Shown piece by piece: positions 1 through 6,144 of a stretch of DNA of 6,955 bases; positions within the stretch are counted from its first letter, which is position 1; each line of letters begins with the position of its first letter. The stretch is from an uncultured Nocardioides sp. Lineage in GTDB: Bacteria > Actinomycetota > Actinomycetes > Propionibacteriales > Nocardioidaceae. A program made the position numbers and the translations under genes. Below the pieces are notes generated by a model that worked only from the letters and a program-made list of their open reading frames with translations, was not told the origin of the DNA and searched no databases. The DNA is taken from positions 1 through 6,955 of the forward strand of contig NZ_CAMPGZ010000209.1 in NCBI RefSeq assembly GCF_946885725.1, given 5' to 3'.

Positions 1-1067
1 ACCAGCAGCGGGTCGGCCTCGGGGTGGCCCTGCAGCCGGTTCATCCAGTAGGTGACACGGGTGCGGTCGGTGAGTGTGTCACAGTCCTCGAGCCGGTAGT
101 TCCAGCTCGCCCGCGCCCGGTCGGGGGCCGGCAGGAACGAACGGTCGCGGTGCAGCCAGGTGAGGTTGGTCGAGTAGCCGAACGAACCCAGGACGTCCTG
201 CTCCTCGTCGTCCGCGTCGGTGAGCAGCCCGAGCGCGACGTCCGCGGGCGTCGCGATCACGACCTTGTCGAAGCCGTGGTGCTCGGTCGGGCCACCGTCC
301 GGCGGCTGCACGTCGAGCTCGACCGCCTCGGGCTTGCGACTCACCGCCACCACCCGGTGGCCGGTCCGGACCACGTCGAGACGGCTCGCGATCGCTCCGA
401 CGTACGCCCGCGACCCGCCGACCACGGTGTGCCAGGTCGGCGCGTTGCCGAGGGTGAGGAAGCCATGGTGGTCGAGGAAGGCGAACAGGTACGCCGCCGG
501 GTAGGCGAGCGCGTCGGCGTGGCCCATCGACCACACGCAGGAGACCACCGGCAGCGCGTAGTGCGTGACGAAGTGGGCGTCGAAGCCCTGCTGCGCCAGG
601 AAGTCCCCGTAGCTCAGCTCCGGGTCCGCCGGGCCGTCGAGCAGCCTGCGCGCCTCCCGCTGGAAGCGGCGCACGCCGAGCAGCAGCCGCCAGAAGGACG
701 GGTCCACCGCGCGGCGCCGCTGGGCGAAGATGCCGTTCGCGCCGGTGCCGCCCTTGTAGCTCAGCCCGCAGCCCGCGCAGCTGATGCTCATGCTCATCTC
801 GGTCGGCCGGGTCTCGACGCCGAGCTCGCCGAACAGCCGCCGCAGCAGCGGGTAGGTCCGGTCGTTCAGGACGATGAACCCCGAGTCCACCGGTACGACG
901 GAGCCGTCGGACAGGGGAACGTCATGGGTGTGCGCGTGCCCGCCGAGCCGGTCGTCGGCGTCGAACAGGGTCACGTGGTGGGTGGGCTGGAGCAGATAGG
1001 CGGCGGTGAGGCCGGACACGCCGGCGCCGACCACCGCGACGCGGGGGCGTGTCTCGGTCGGGTTCAC
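1..1067 (-). CDS. FAD-dependent oxidoreductase, COG2907 type (3' truncated by window edge)
   Basis: Predicted cytosolic flavoprotein of the amine-oxidase/NAD(P)-binding Rossmann superfamily. Seen: 355 complete codons read off the left edge with no stop. An N-terminal dinucleotide-binding motif lies at residues 10-26 (VAVVGAGVSGLTAAYLL; G14, G16, G19), an acidic residue (D36) ends strand beta-2, and RLGGHAHT follows at 40-47, all typical of FAD binding. A CxxC (SCAGCG) lies near residue 90, and 'VTYWMNRLQ' close to the visible end is a hallmark I associate with COG2907. Start: GTG at 1067 is forced, because an in-frame TGA lies 12 bases upstream and the next GTG falls inside the FAD motif. No clear ribosome site is seen. 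It lies 47 bases after the AlaX gene on the same strand, so co-transcription is likely. In many bacteria this family sits beside DUF1365 and cyclopropane-fatty-acid synthase genes (the Rv0447c-Rv0449c region is one example), suggesting a role in fatty-acid modification. That is inference, since the downstream genes are outside the window. Substrate unknown. Confidence 0.87.
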   Translation of the reverse strand, partial: MNPTETRPRVAVVGAGVSGLTAAYLLQPTHHVTLFDADDRLGGHAHTHDVPLSDGSVVPVDSGFIVLNDRTYPLLRRLFGELGVETRPTEMSMSISCAGCGLSYKGGTGANGIFAQRRRAVDPSFWRLLLGVRRFQREARRLLDGPADPELSYGDFLAQQGFDAHFVTHYALPVVSCVWSMGHADALAYPAAYLFAFLDHHGFLTLGNAPTWHTVVGGSRAYVGAIASRLDVVRTGHRVVAVSRKPEAVELDVQPPDGGPTEHHGFDKVVIATPADVALGLLTDADDEEQDVLGSFGYSTNLTWLHRDRSFLPAPDRARASWNYRLEDCDTLTDRTRVTYWMNRLQGHPEADPLL

Positions 1068-1114
1068 GCACCGGGTTCGTCACCCGCCGGCCCGCGGATT
1101 GGTCAGGCAGGAAA

Positions 1115-1918
1115 TCAGCCGGGAGGATCGACGACTTCCAGCCGCACGCGCTTGTTGCCCTTGCCCTTGGACTCCGTGCCGGTGACGCGCACGCCGCCGA
1201 CCTCCGCGGTGTCGAGCACGTGGGTGCCGCCGTCGGCCTGCTTGTCCAGGCCGACGATGTCGATGACCCGCAGCGGGTCGATCTCGCGGGGGATCAGGTT
1301 GGCCGCGGTGCGGATCAGCGCCTGGTCCTCGTCGGCGACCTCGCGGCCGACGAACTCGACGAGGATCTGGTGCGCCTTGGCGATCTCCTCGTTGATCCGA
1401 GCCTCTACTTGGCGCCCGAACTCCGCCGACATCGACGGCAGCGGGAAGTCGAGGCGGCCCTTGCCCGGATCCATGTTGCCGCCGGTGACCGCGACGTGGT
1501 GGTCGGCCCAGATCACCCCGCACAGGATGTGCAGCGCGGTGTGCGTCCGCATGGTGAGGTGCCGCCGCTCCCAGTCGAGGACGCCCTCGACGGTGGACCC
1601 CGGGTCGGGCAGGCCGGCGTCGGGGTCGAGCCAGTGCCAGATCCGGCCCGGTCCGGCCGCCTCACGGTCGCGGCCGACCTTGGTCACCGCCGCCTCGCCG
1701 TCGCCCCAGCGCAGGGTGCCGACGTCGTGCGGCTGGCCGCCGCCGCCGGGGTAGAACGCCGTGCGGGCCAGCAGCACCCGGTGGCCCGCGGCGTCGACCT
1801 CCTCGACCCGGGCCTCGAACTCGCGCAGGTAGGCGTCCACCGCGAACAGCTCGCGCGCGGCCAGCTCCTCGGGCGCGTTGTCGGGGACCGGCGCGCCGGA
1901 TCGTCCGGGTACCGCCAT
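1115..1918 (-). CDS. Alanyl-tRNA editing protein, AlaX-M (type II) family
   Basis: Free-standing homologue of the alanyl-tRNA synthetase editing domain. The family hydrolyses Ser- or Gly-tRNA(Ala) in trans in the cytosol, protecting against mistranslation. Seen: 267 residues, the usual size for AlaX-M. An N-terminal small beta domain carries the Gly-rich loop FYPGGGGQPHD (55-65). The catalytic SAD domain has the zinc-binding HxxxH (H126-T-A-L-H130, in RTHTALHILCGV) and the second metal motif DGGTHV (229-234), where H233 is kept but the usual Cys is Asp229. A Lys/Arg-rich KGKGNKRVRLE tail (251-261) matches the AlaX C terminus. The ATG start is supported by a good Shine-Dalgarno sequence 8 bases upstream. 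Residues 1-22 have no visible conserved motif and may be a lineage-specific extension, since family similarity begins around ELFAVDAYLREFEA. It is the first gene of a probable two-gene minus-strand unit with the flavoprotein and is divergent from the lipoprotein gene. No functional link to the flavoprotein is evident. Confidence 0.92.
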   Translation of the reverse strand: MAVPGRSGAPVPDNAPEELAARELFAVDAYLREFEARVEEVDAAGHRVLLARTAFYPGGGGQPHDVGTLRWGDGEAAVTKVGRDREAAGPGRIWHWLDPDAGLPDPGSTVEGVLDWERRHLTMRTHTALHILCGVIWADHHVAVTGGNMDPGKGRLDFPLPSMSAEFGRQVEARINEEIAKAHQILVEFVGREVADEDQALIRTAANLIPREIDPLRVIDIVGLDKQADGGTHVLDTAEVGGVRVTGTESKGKGNKRVRLEVVDPPG

Positions 1919-1926
1919 CGTCGTAC

Positions 1927-1933
1927 TCCCTCC
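1927..1933 (-). promoter_or_regulatory. Shine-Dalgarno site of the AlaX gene
   Basis: On the minus strand GGAGGGA lies 8 bases before the ATG at 1918. This is a near-consensus ribosome-binding site and decides the start in favour of 1918 over internal starts closer to the conserved AlaX domain. Confidence 0.7.
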
Positions 1934-2048
1934 GTCGGCTGTGTCGTGTGCGGGCTTTCGGGCCGCGTGCGGCGCGTTTCGGGTGGCTCCGGCGGGTCAT
2001 TACCGGCAGCTGGAACCGCGCCGTACGCTGGCACCGACCCTAGGCCCG

Positions 2049-2056
2049 AAGGGGGA
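2049..2056 (+). promoter_or_regulatory. Shine-Dalgarno site of the lipoprotein gene
   Basis: AAGGGGGA ends 6 bases before the ATG at 2063. It fixes that ATG as the start, although the same reading frame stays open far upstream (into the antisense strand of the AlaX gene). The signal peptide beginning right at this ATG agrees. Confidence 0.65.
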
Positions 2057-2062
2057 CTCCTC

Positions 2063-2962
2063 ATGCGCAACCAGCGCGTCCTGACCCGCATCCTGTCCGG
2101 TGTCGCCGGATCCGTCCTGATCCTGACGGTCGCCGCGTGCGGGGGCGACGGCTCCGAGAGCGCCGAGGAGACGCCTGGCAGCGACACCGCGTCGTCGGCG
2201 TCGCCCGACTCCGGTGACACCGCGACCGAGGACGCGTCCGAGTCCGCGGAGGCCGACACCGAGGCCGAGGGCGGGTACGACGAGGACGAGATCCTCGACG
2301 CGATGAAGGCCGCGGTCGCCGAGAACGAGTCCGCGCACGTCACGATGGAGCTCAACGGCAACGGCCAGCAGGCGATGACCGGCGAGGGCGACGTGTCCTA
2401 CGCCGGCGACTCGACCGCCATGCAGATGACGATGTCGATCCCGCAGATGGGCACCAGCGAGATGGAGCTGCGGATGCTCGACGGCGTCATGTACATCGCG
2501 ATGCCGCCGATGACCCCCGAGGGCAAGTTCGTCAAGATCGACACCAACGACCCGAACAGCCCACTGGGCGATCTCGGCGGGGTGACGACGGGTGACCCGC
2601 TGGCGACGTTCGAGGCGTTCGACGCCGGGTTGCAGGACGTCGAGTACGTCGGCGCCGAGGACGTCGAGGGCGAGCAGATGGACCACTACGTGCTGACCGT
2701 CGACGCCAAGAAGGCGGCGAAGGCGCAGAAGCAGCGGTGGCAGAAGGGCATGCCCGACACCATCACCTACGACATGTGGCTCGACGACTCCGACCTGATG
2801 CGGCGGATCGAGTTCGACCTCGGCGCGATGATGGGCGCGCAGGGCAGCGGCGACTCCGGCGGCATGGTGATGACCATGGACGACTGGGGCAAGCCGGTCA
2901 CCGTCAAGGCGCCGCCGGCCAAGGACCTCGTCGAGATGCCGGGCGGCGCGCCCCAGGGCTGA
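2063..2962 (+). CDS. Secreted lipoprotein, LppX/LprAFG-like (LolA-like fold)
   Basis: Predicted membrane-anchored extracytoplasmic lipoprotein of 299 residues. Seen: a lipoprotein signal peptide with R2/R5/R9, a hydrophobic core (10-22) and lipobox VAAC, giving lipidated Cys26, the only Cys. Residues 27-76 form a Ser/Thr/Asp/Glu/Ala/Gly tether with no Lys or Arg. The folded domain starts around 77 with ILDAMKAAVAENESAHVTMELNG and continues with GEGDVSY, a 'LDGVMYIAM' strand (139-147) and 'VEGEQMDHYVLTVD' (201-214). This order resembles the actinobacterial LppX/LprAFG family, whose mycobacterial members carry lipids in a hydrophobic cavity. The domain is rich in Met (22 after residue 76), in alternating strand patterns. 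The match was judged by eye and the sequence is divergent, so LolA-like fold is likely while lipid carriage is inferred. The gene is monocistronic by context: divergent from AlaX, with hairpins after its stop. It has no LprG-partner transporter (P55/Rv1410c-like) clearly beside it; the nearby MFS belongs to another subfamily. Confidence 0.82.
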   Translation: MRNQRVLTRILSGVAGSVLILTVAACGGDGSESAEETPGSDTASSASPDSGDTATEDASESAEADTEAEGGYDEDEILDAMKAAVAENESAHVTMELNGNGQQAMTGEGDVSYAGDSTAMQMTMSIPQMGTSEMELRMLDGVMYIAMPPMTPEGKFVKIDTNDPNSPLGDLGGVTTGDPLATFEAFDAGLQDVEYVGAEDVEGEQMDHYVLTVDAKKAAKAQKQRWQKGMPDTITYDMWLDDSDLMRRIEFDLGAMMGAQGSGDSGGMVMTMDDWGKPVTVKAPPAKDLVEMPGGAPQG

Positions 2963-3018
2963 CGCGTCGTCCACACGCACCGATTGGTCACGAACCGCAC
3001 GATCCGGCGCCGGGTTCT

Positions 3019-3055
3019 TGCGGTTGGGGACCAAACCGCAGGCCGCCGCGCGGCC
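3019..3055 (+). terminator. Two abutting hairpins, candidate terminator of the lipoprotein gene
   Basis: Hairpin one has arms TGCGGTT (3019-3025) and AACCGCA (3034-3040), a perfect 7-bp stem with an 8-base loop. Hairpin two follows with no gap: GGCCGC (3041-3046) and GCGGCC (3050-3055) with a 3-base loop. They lie 56 bases after the lipoprotein stop and before the MFS start. There is no T-run, which is common for actinobacterial terminators but leaves the assignment uncertain. They could instead be part of the MFS leader. Confidence 0.4.
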
Positions 3056-3115
3056 CGACGTGGCCCTTGTCTCAACTCGTGGAGCCTGGGGACAGAACCT
3101 GGCACGGTCGTGCGC

Positions 3116-4345
3116 GTGAGCGTCCGTCCCGCACCGGCGAGCGCGCTCGACCTCCGGCATCGCCCCGGGTCGCCCGGCTTCCGCCGGCTCAACCTGGCGA
3201 TGGGGCTGGTCGGGCTCGCCGGCTTCGGGCTGCTCTACGCCACCCAGCCTCTGCTGCCGGAGCTCAGCGACGAGTTCGGCGTCTCCGCGGCGACGGCGAG
3301 CCTCAGCGTTTCCGCGTCGACCGGGGCGCTGGCGCTGCTGGTCGTGCCCGCGACGCTGCTCGGGCTGCGGCTCGGCCGGGTCCGGCTGATCCGCGGCGGC
3401 CTGATCGGAGCCGTCCTACTCACGCTCGCGGCGGCCGCGGCTCCGTCCTTCCCTGTCCTGGTCGCGCTGCGAGGCGTGAGCGGTGCGGCCCTCGCCTGCG
3501 CCATCGCGGTCGCCATGGGTCACGTCGCCGCCGAGGTGCACCCCCGCGGGCTCGCCGCCGCGATGGGGCTGTACGTCGCCGGCAACTCGCTCGGCGGGGT
3601 CGGCGGACGTCTCGTCACCTCCGGCCTCGGCGACCTCGTCTCGTGGCGCTGGGCGGTCGCCGGGCTGGCGCTGGTCGCGCTGGTGGCCGCGGTCGCTGCC
3701 TGGTGGCTGATGCCCGAGCCGTTGCCCGCCCGGCCAGAGCGGAAGGCGGACGGGGCGGGGTTCGCGCGCCTGCTCCGCGACCCGGCCGTCTGGGCCGTCC
3801 TGACCGTGCCGTTCGTGCTGATGGGCGGCTTCGTCGCCACCTTCAACTACCTGACCTACCGCCTTGTTGGGCCGCCGTTCGGGCTGCCGGCCGCGGTGGC
3901 AGGCCTGGTGTTCCTGACCTACCTGTCGGGCTCGGCGTCGTCGGCGACGGCCGGCTCGTTCGCGGGCCGGGTCGGGCGCGGTCCGGTGCTGATCGGCGCG
4001 CTGGCCGTCATGGGCCTGGGCCTCGCGCTGACCTGGCCGGACCGCGTCGACACCGTGGTCGTCGGGCTGGTGCTGTTCACCGCCGGGTTCTTCGCCGCCC
4101 ACGCGGTCGCGAGCGGGTGGGCTCCGGTGGTCGGGGCGGTGTCGCCGTCGCGGGCGAGCGGGCTGTACGTGGCGGCGTACTACGCGGGCTCGAGCGTGCT
4201 CGGCTCGCTCACCGGACTGGCCTGGGACGGGGCCGGCTGGCCGGGCGTGGCCGCCACCGTGGGTGGGCTGGTCGTGACGGCCGCGGTCGCCGCGACGTAC
4301 GTCTGGCGGGTCAGCGCCCGCGCATGTTCTGCCGCGCGCCCTTGA
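3116..4345 (+). CDS. MFS transporter, YnfM-type (12 TM)
   Basis: Predicted inner-membrane secondary transporter of the major facilitator superfamily, probably an exporter; substrate unknown. Seen: 409 residues from GTG 3116, the normal MFS length, with about 12 hydrophobic segments (roughly 26-47, 63-84, 92-109, 112-138, 146-168, 177-198, 226-247, 257-279, 290-307, 312-332, 347-368, 376-397) and a basic central loop (201-222). Helix 4 has the ALRGVSGAALACAIAVAMG motif (R119). Helix 5 has GLYVAGNSLGGVGGRL (151-166), typical of the YnfM-like subgroup. Motif A after helix 2 is degenerate (GLRLGRVR, 83-90, no Asp), as is its second copy (SFAGRVGRG, 281-289). Start: GTG 3110 is equally possible. 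The longer frame from TTG 2984 would add a very Arg-rich, non-membrane leader across the hairpins and is unlikely. None of the starts has a good ribosome site. The gene is convergent with the DUF4191 gene and overlaps its 3' end by 35 bases. Confidence 0.87.
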   Translation: MSVRPAPASALDLRHRPGSPGFRRLNLAMGLVGLAGFGLLYATQPLLPELSDEFGVSAATASLSVSASTGALALLVVPATLLGLRLGRVRLIRGGLIGAVLLTLAAAAAPSFPVLVALRGVSGAALACAIAVAMGHVAAEVHPRGLAAAMGLYVAGNSLGGVGGRLVTSGLGDLVSWRWAVAGLALVALVAAVAAWWLMPEPLPARPERKADGAGFARLLRDPAVWAVLTVPFVLMGGFVATFNYLTYRLVGPPFGLPAAVAGLVFLTYLSGSASSATAGSFAGRVGRGPVLIGALAVMGLGLALTWPDRVDTVVVGLVLFTAGFFAAHAVASGWAPVVGAVSPSRASGLYVAAYYAGSSVLGSLTGLAWDGAGWPGVAATVGGLVVTAAVAATYVWRVSARACSAARP

Positions 4346-5021
4346 GGTTGGTCGGCATCGGGCCCTTGGGCAGCGGGATGTTCGAGCGGTTGGCGTCGAG
4401 CGCCCGGAGCCGCGAGAGCACGTCGGTCATCTGCGCGCCCTTGATGTTGCGGCCGAGCTTCTGGACGTGACGGCTCAGCTTGGGGATCGGCACCGCGCCC
4501 GGGACCTTCGACGGGTCGCCCACGATCACCTCGTGGATCGGGACCTCGGAGACCACACGCTCGTGCTTGCGGCGCTCGTTGGCCAGCAGCGAGCGCAGCC
4601 GGTTGGGGTTGCCCTCGCCGATCAGCACGATGCCGGGCGGGCCGACGACGCGGTGCACGATGTCCTGGTTCTTGTTGAACGCGATCGCCGGGTCGGTCTT
4701 CCAGCCGCGACGCAGCAGGCTGAGCGCGGCCGCGGCGGCGCCGGGCTGCCCCTCGATCTGGGCGTAGGCGGCCTTCTGCGCGCGTCGGCCGAACACGATC
4801 ATCACGGCGAGCAGGCCGACCATCACCGCGGTGATGACGTCGAGGATCCAGCCGCCGGGCAGGAAGAAGAACAGCAGGTAGCCCAGCGCCGCGGCGACAA
4901 CGAAGACGCCGAGGAGGATCAGCCCGATCTTGGGGTCGGACTGCTTGGTCATCCGGTAGCTGGCGGCGATCTGCTTGATGCGGCCCTGCTTCGCCGGGTC
5001 GTTGCTGTCCTTCTTGGCCAT
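4311..5021 (-). CDS. DUF4191 family membrane protein (Rv2219-like)
   Basis: Conserved actinobacterial membrane protein of unknown function, 236 residues. Seen: a polar basic N terminus (AKKDSNDPAKQGRIKQIAASYRMTKQSDPKIG region); two adjacent transmembrane helices at about 31-53 and 57-78 joined by a tight LPGGW turn; then a long soluble, basic, probably cytoplasmic domain (79-236) with RRGWKTDPAIAFNKNQD (104-120), RVVGPPGIVLIGEG (124-137) and a Pro/Arg-rich C-terminal tail. I recognise the family by this pattern and by location: it follows lipA in many actinobacteria (Rv2218-Rv2219 in M. tuberculosis). The start ATG is preceded by GAGAGG about 10 bases upstream. The gap to lipA is 106 bases and contains hairpins, so transcription from the lipA promoter may be attenuated. 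Linkage suggests, but does not prove, a connection with lipoate metabolism. No catalytic motif is visible. Confidence 0.88.
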   Translation of the reverse strand: MAKKDSNDPAKQGRIKQIAASYRMTKQSDPKIGLILLGVFVVAAALGYLLFFFLPGGWILDVITAVMVGLLAVMIVFGRRAQKAAYAQIEGQPGAAAAALSLLRRGWKTDPAIAFNKNQDIVHRVVGPPGIVLIGEGNPNRLRSLLANERRKHERVVSEVPIHEVIVGDPSKVPGAVPIPKLSRHVQKLGRNIKGAQMTDVLSRLRALDANRSNIPLPKGPMPTNLKGARQNMRGR

Positions 5022-5058
5022 CGCCTTCGGTGCCTCTCAGCGGTCTCGGTCGGTCGTG

Positions 5059-5074
5059 CCCGTCGGACGACGGG
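5059..5074. other. Short GC-rich hairpin in the lipA-DUF4191 gap
   Basis: CCCGTCG (5059-5065) and CGACGGG (5068-5074) are perfect reverse complements separated by two bases. In RNA this is effectively a 6-bp stem with a 4-base loop. It abuts the larger palindrome at 5074-5096. There is no T-run on either strand. A partial terminator or attenuator between lipA and DUF4191 is possible. Confidence 0.45.
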
Positions 5075-5096
5075 TGGTCGAGCCTGTCGAGACCAC
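5074..5096. repeat. Dispersed actinobacterial palindrome (GGTCTCGAC...CTCGACC type)
   Basis: A 23-base imperfect palindrome with arm GTGGTCGA, loop GCCTG and arm TCGAGACCAC: an 8-bp stem with a 2-base bulge. From memory, closely similar intergenic palindromes are very common in Nocardioides and related genomes, often between genes. Only this one copy is in the window, so repeat status rests on that recollection. An outer pair GGTCTCG (5042-5048) and CGAGACC (5088-5094) could close a larger structure around both hairpins. Confidence 0.55.
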
Positions 5097-5127
5097 GGTG
5101 TTCATGTGTACGGGTCGGGAGCGCGGG

Positions 5128-6144
5128 TCAGTGTACGGCGCCGCCGACCGGGAGCGCGTCGCCCTCCGGCTCCCGGCCCTCACGCCGCGCGATGGCCTGC
5201 TGGTAGAGCCGGCCGGCGCGGTACGACGAGCGCACCAGCGGACCGGACATGACGCCGGCGAACCCGATCTCGTCGGCCTCCTGCTTGAGCTCCACGAACT
5301 CCTCGGGCTTCACCCAGCGCTCGACGGGGTGGTGCCGCAGCGAGGGGCGGAGGTACTGGGTGATCGTCACCAGCTCGCAGCCGGCGTCGTGCAGGTCGTG
5401 CAGCGCCTGCGAGATCTCCTCGCGGGTCTCGCCCATGCCGAGGATCAGGTTGGACTTGGTGACCAGGCCGAAGTCGCGGGCGGCGGTGAGGACGCCGAGC
5501 GACCGGTCGTAGCGGAACGCGGGCCGGATCCGCTTGAAGATGCGCGGCACCGTCTCGACGTTGTGAGCGAGCACCTCGGGCCGGGACTCGAAGACCTCCC
5601 GGAGGAGGTCGGGCTTGCCGTTGAAGTCGGGGATGAGGTTCTCAACCCCGGTGCCCGGGTTGAGCTCGTGGATGGCCCGGACGGTCTCGGCGTACAGCCA
5701 GGCACCGCCGTCGGGCAGGTCGTCGCGGGCGACACCGGTGATCGTCGCGTAGCGCAGGCCCATCGTGCGGACCGACTCGGCCACGCGGCGCGGCTCGTCA
5801 CGGTCGAGCGGCTCCGGCTTGCCGGTGTCGATCTGGCAGAAGTCGCAGCGCCGGGTGCACTGGTCGCCGCCGATGAGGAACGTCGCCTCCCGGTCCTCCC
5901 AGCACTCGAAGATGTTGGGGCAGCCGGCCTCCTGGCACACCGTGTGCAGGCCCTCGGACTTCACCAGCCCCTGCAGCTCCTTGTACTGCGGGCCCATCTT
6001 CGCGCGCGTCTTGATCCACTCGGGCTTGCGCTCGATCGGGGTCTCGCTGTTGCGCACCTCGAGGCGCAGCAGCCGCCGACCTTCGGGGGCCACGGCGCCG
6101 CCGGATGTGGCGTCGGTCGTGGGCTGGGTGGGTGCCTGGGTCAC
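5128..6144 (-). CDS. lipA: Lipoyl synthase
   Basis: Radical-SAM enzyme that inserts two sulfur atoms at C6 and C8 of the octanoyl group carried by lipoyl-domain proteins (E2 subunits of 2-oxoacid dehydrogenases, GcvH), in the cytosol. Seen: 338 residues. The auxiliary cluster motif CX4CX5C is at C70, C75, C81 ([12 protein letters not shown]). The radical-SAM CX3CX2C is at C96, C100, C103 (CTRRCDFC). [16 protein letters not shown] lies at 133-148 and [12 protein letters not shown] at 191-202. The C-terminal RSSY (305-308) supplies the serine ligand of the auxiliary cluster. All key residues are present. Start: GTG 6144 is supported by a -10 box positioned for a leaderless mRNA. An internal GTG at 6093 (residue 18) would give about 321 residues and align with the M. 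tuberculosis protein start (just before [10 protein letters not shown]), so the first 17 Thr/Pro/Ala-rich residues may not be translated or may be dispensable. DUF4191 follows and lipB is not adjacent. Confidence 0.98.
   Translation of the reverse strand: MTQAPTQPTTDATSGGAVAPEGRRLLRLEVRNSETPIERKPEWIKTRAKMGPQYKELQGLVKSEGLHTVCQEAGCPNIFECWEDREATFLIGGDQCTRRCDFCQIDTGKPEPLDRDEPRRVAESVRTMGLRYATITGVARDDLPDGGAWLYAETVRAIHELNPGTGVENLIPDFNGKPDLLREVFESRPEVLAHNVETVPRIFKRIRPAFRYDRSLGVLTAARDFGLVTKSNLILGMGETREEISQALHDLHDAGCELVTITQYLRPSLRHHPVERWVKPEEFVELKQEADEIGFAGVMSGPLVRSSYRAGRLYQQAIARREGREPEGDALPVGGAVH

Larger units (their letters stand above)
1919..2062. promoter_or_regulatory. Divergent intergenic region, AlaX gene / lipoprotein gene
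   Basis: These 144 bases separate two divergently transcribed genes and must hold promoters for both. For the plus-strand lipoprotein gene the best -10 candidate is TACGCT at 2024-2029 (TANNNT form), with only a poor -35 (TTACCG, 2000-2005, 18-base spacer). That would give a leader of about 25 bases including the ribosome site. For the minus strand no convincing -10/-35 pair was found. No clear operator palindrome is visible. The region assignment is firm by gene geometry; the individual boxes are weak. Confidence 0.4.

Noticed and set aside
1097..1105. GATTGGTCA shared with 2982-2990
   Set aside because: Only nine bases, no extended flanking similarity; compatible with chance and no known site.
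24..1754. Long open frame on the plus strand (576 codons) covering the flavoprotein and AlaX region
   Set aside because: It is antisense to two clearly recognisable genes. Its product is Arg/Val/Gly-rich low-complexity sequence, as expected for shadow frames in GC-rich DNA.
2012..2016. GGAAC resembling an ECF sigma factor -35 element before the lipoprotein gene
   Set aside because: No matching CGTT/CGTC-type -10 at the required distance of 16-18 bases.
2984..3115. TTG-initiated N-terminal extension of the MFS gene
   Set aside because: It would add an Arg-rich, non-hydrophobic leader encoded by the hairpin region. MFS homology and normal length begin at the GTG pair 3110/3116.
2000..3160. 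386-codon minus-strand frame opposite the lipoprotein gene
   Set aside because: The translation is His/Arg/Val/Leu-rich without any domain, and the plus-strand lipoprotein has a ribosome site, signal peptide and lipobox.
5037..5105. 22-codon minus-strand ORF (ATG at 5105) ending just before the DUF4191 start
   Set aside because: It runs through the palindromes, has no ribosome-binding site and is composed of Thr/Arg/Asp residues dictated by the repeat sequence.
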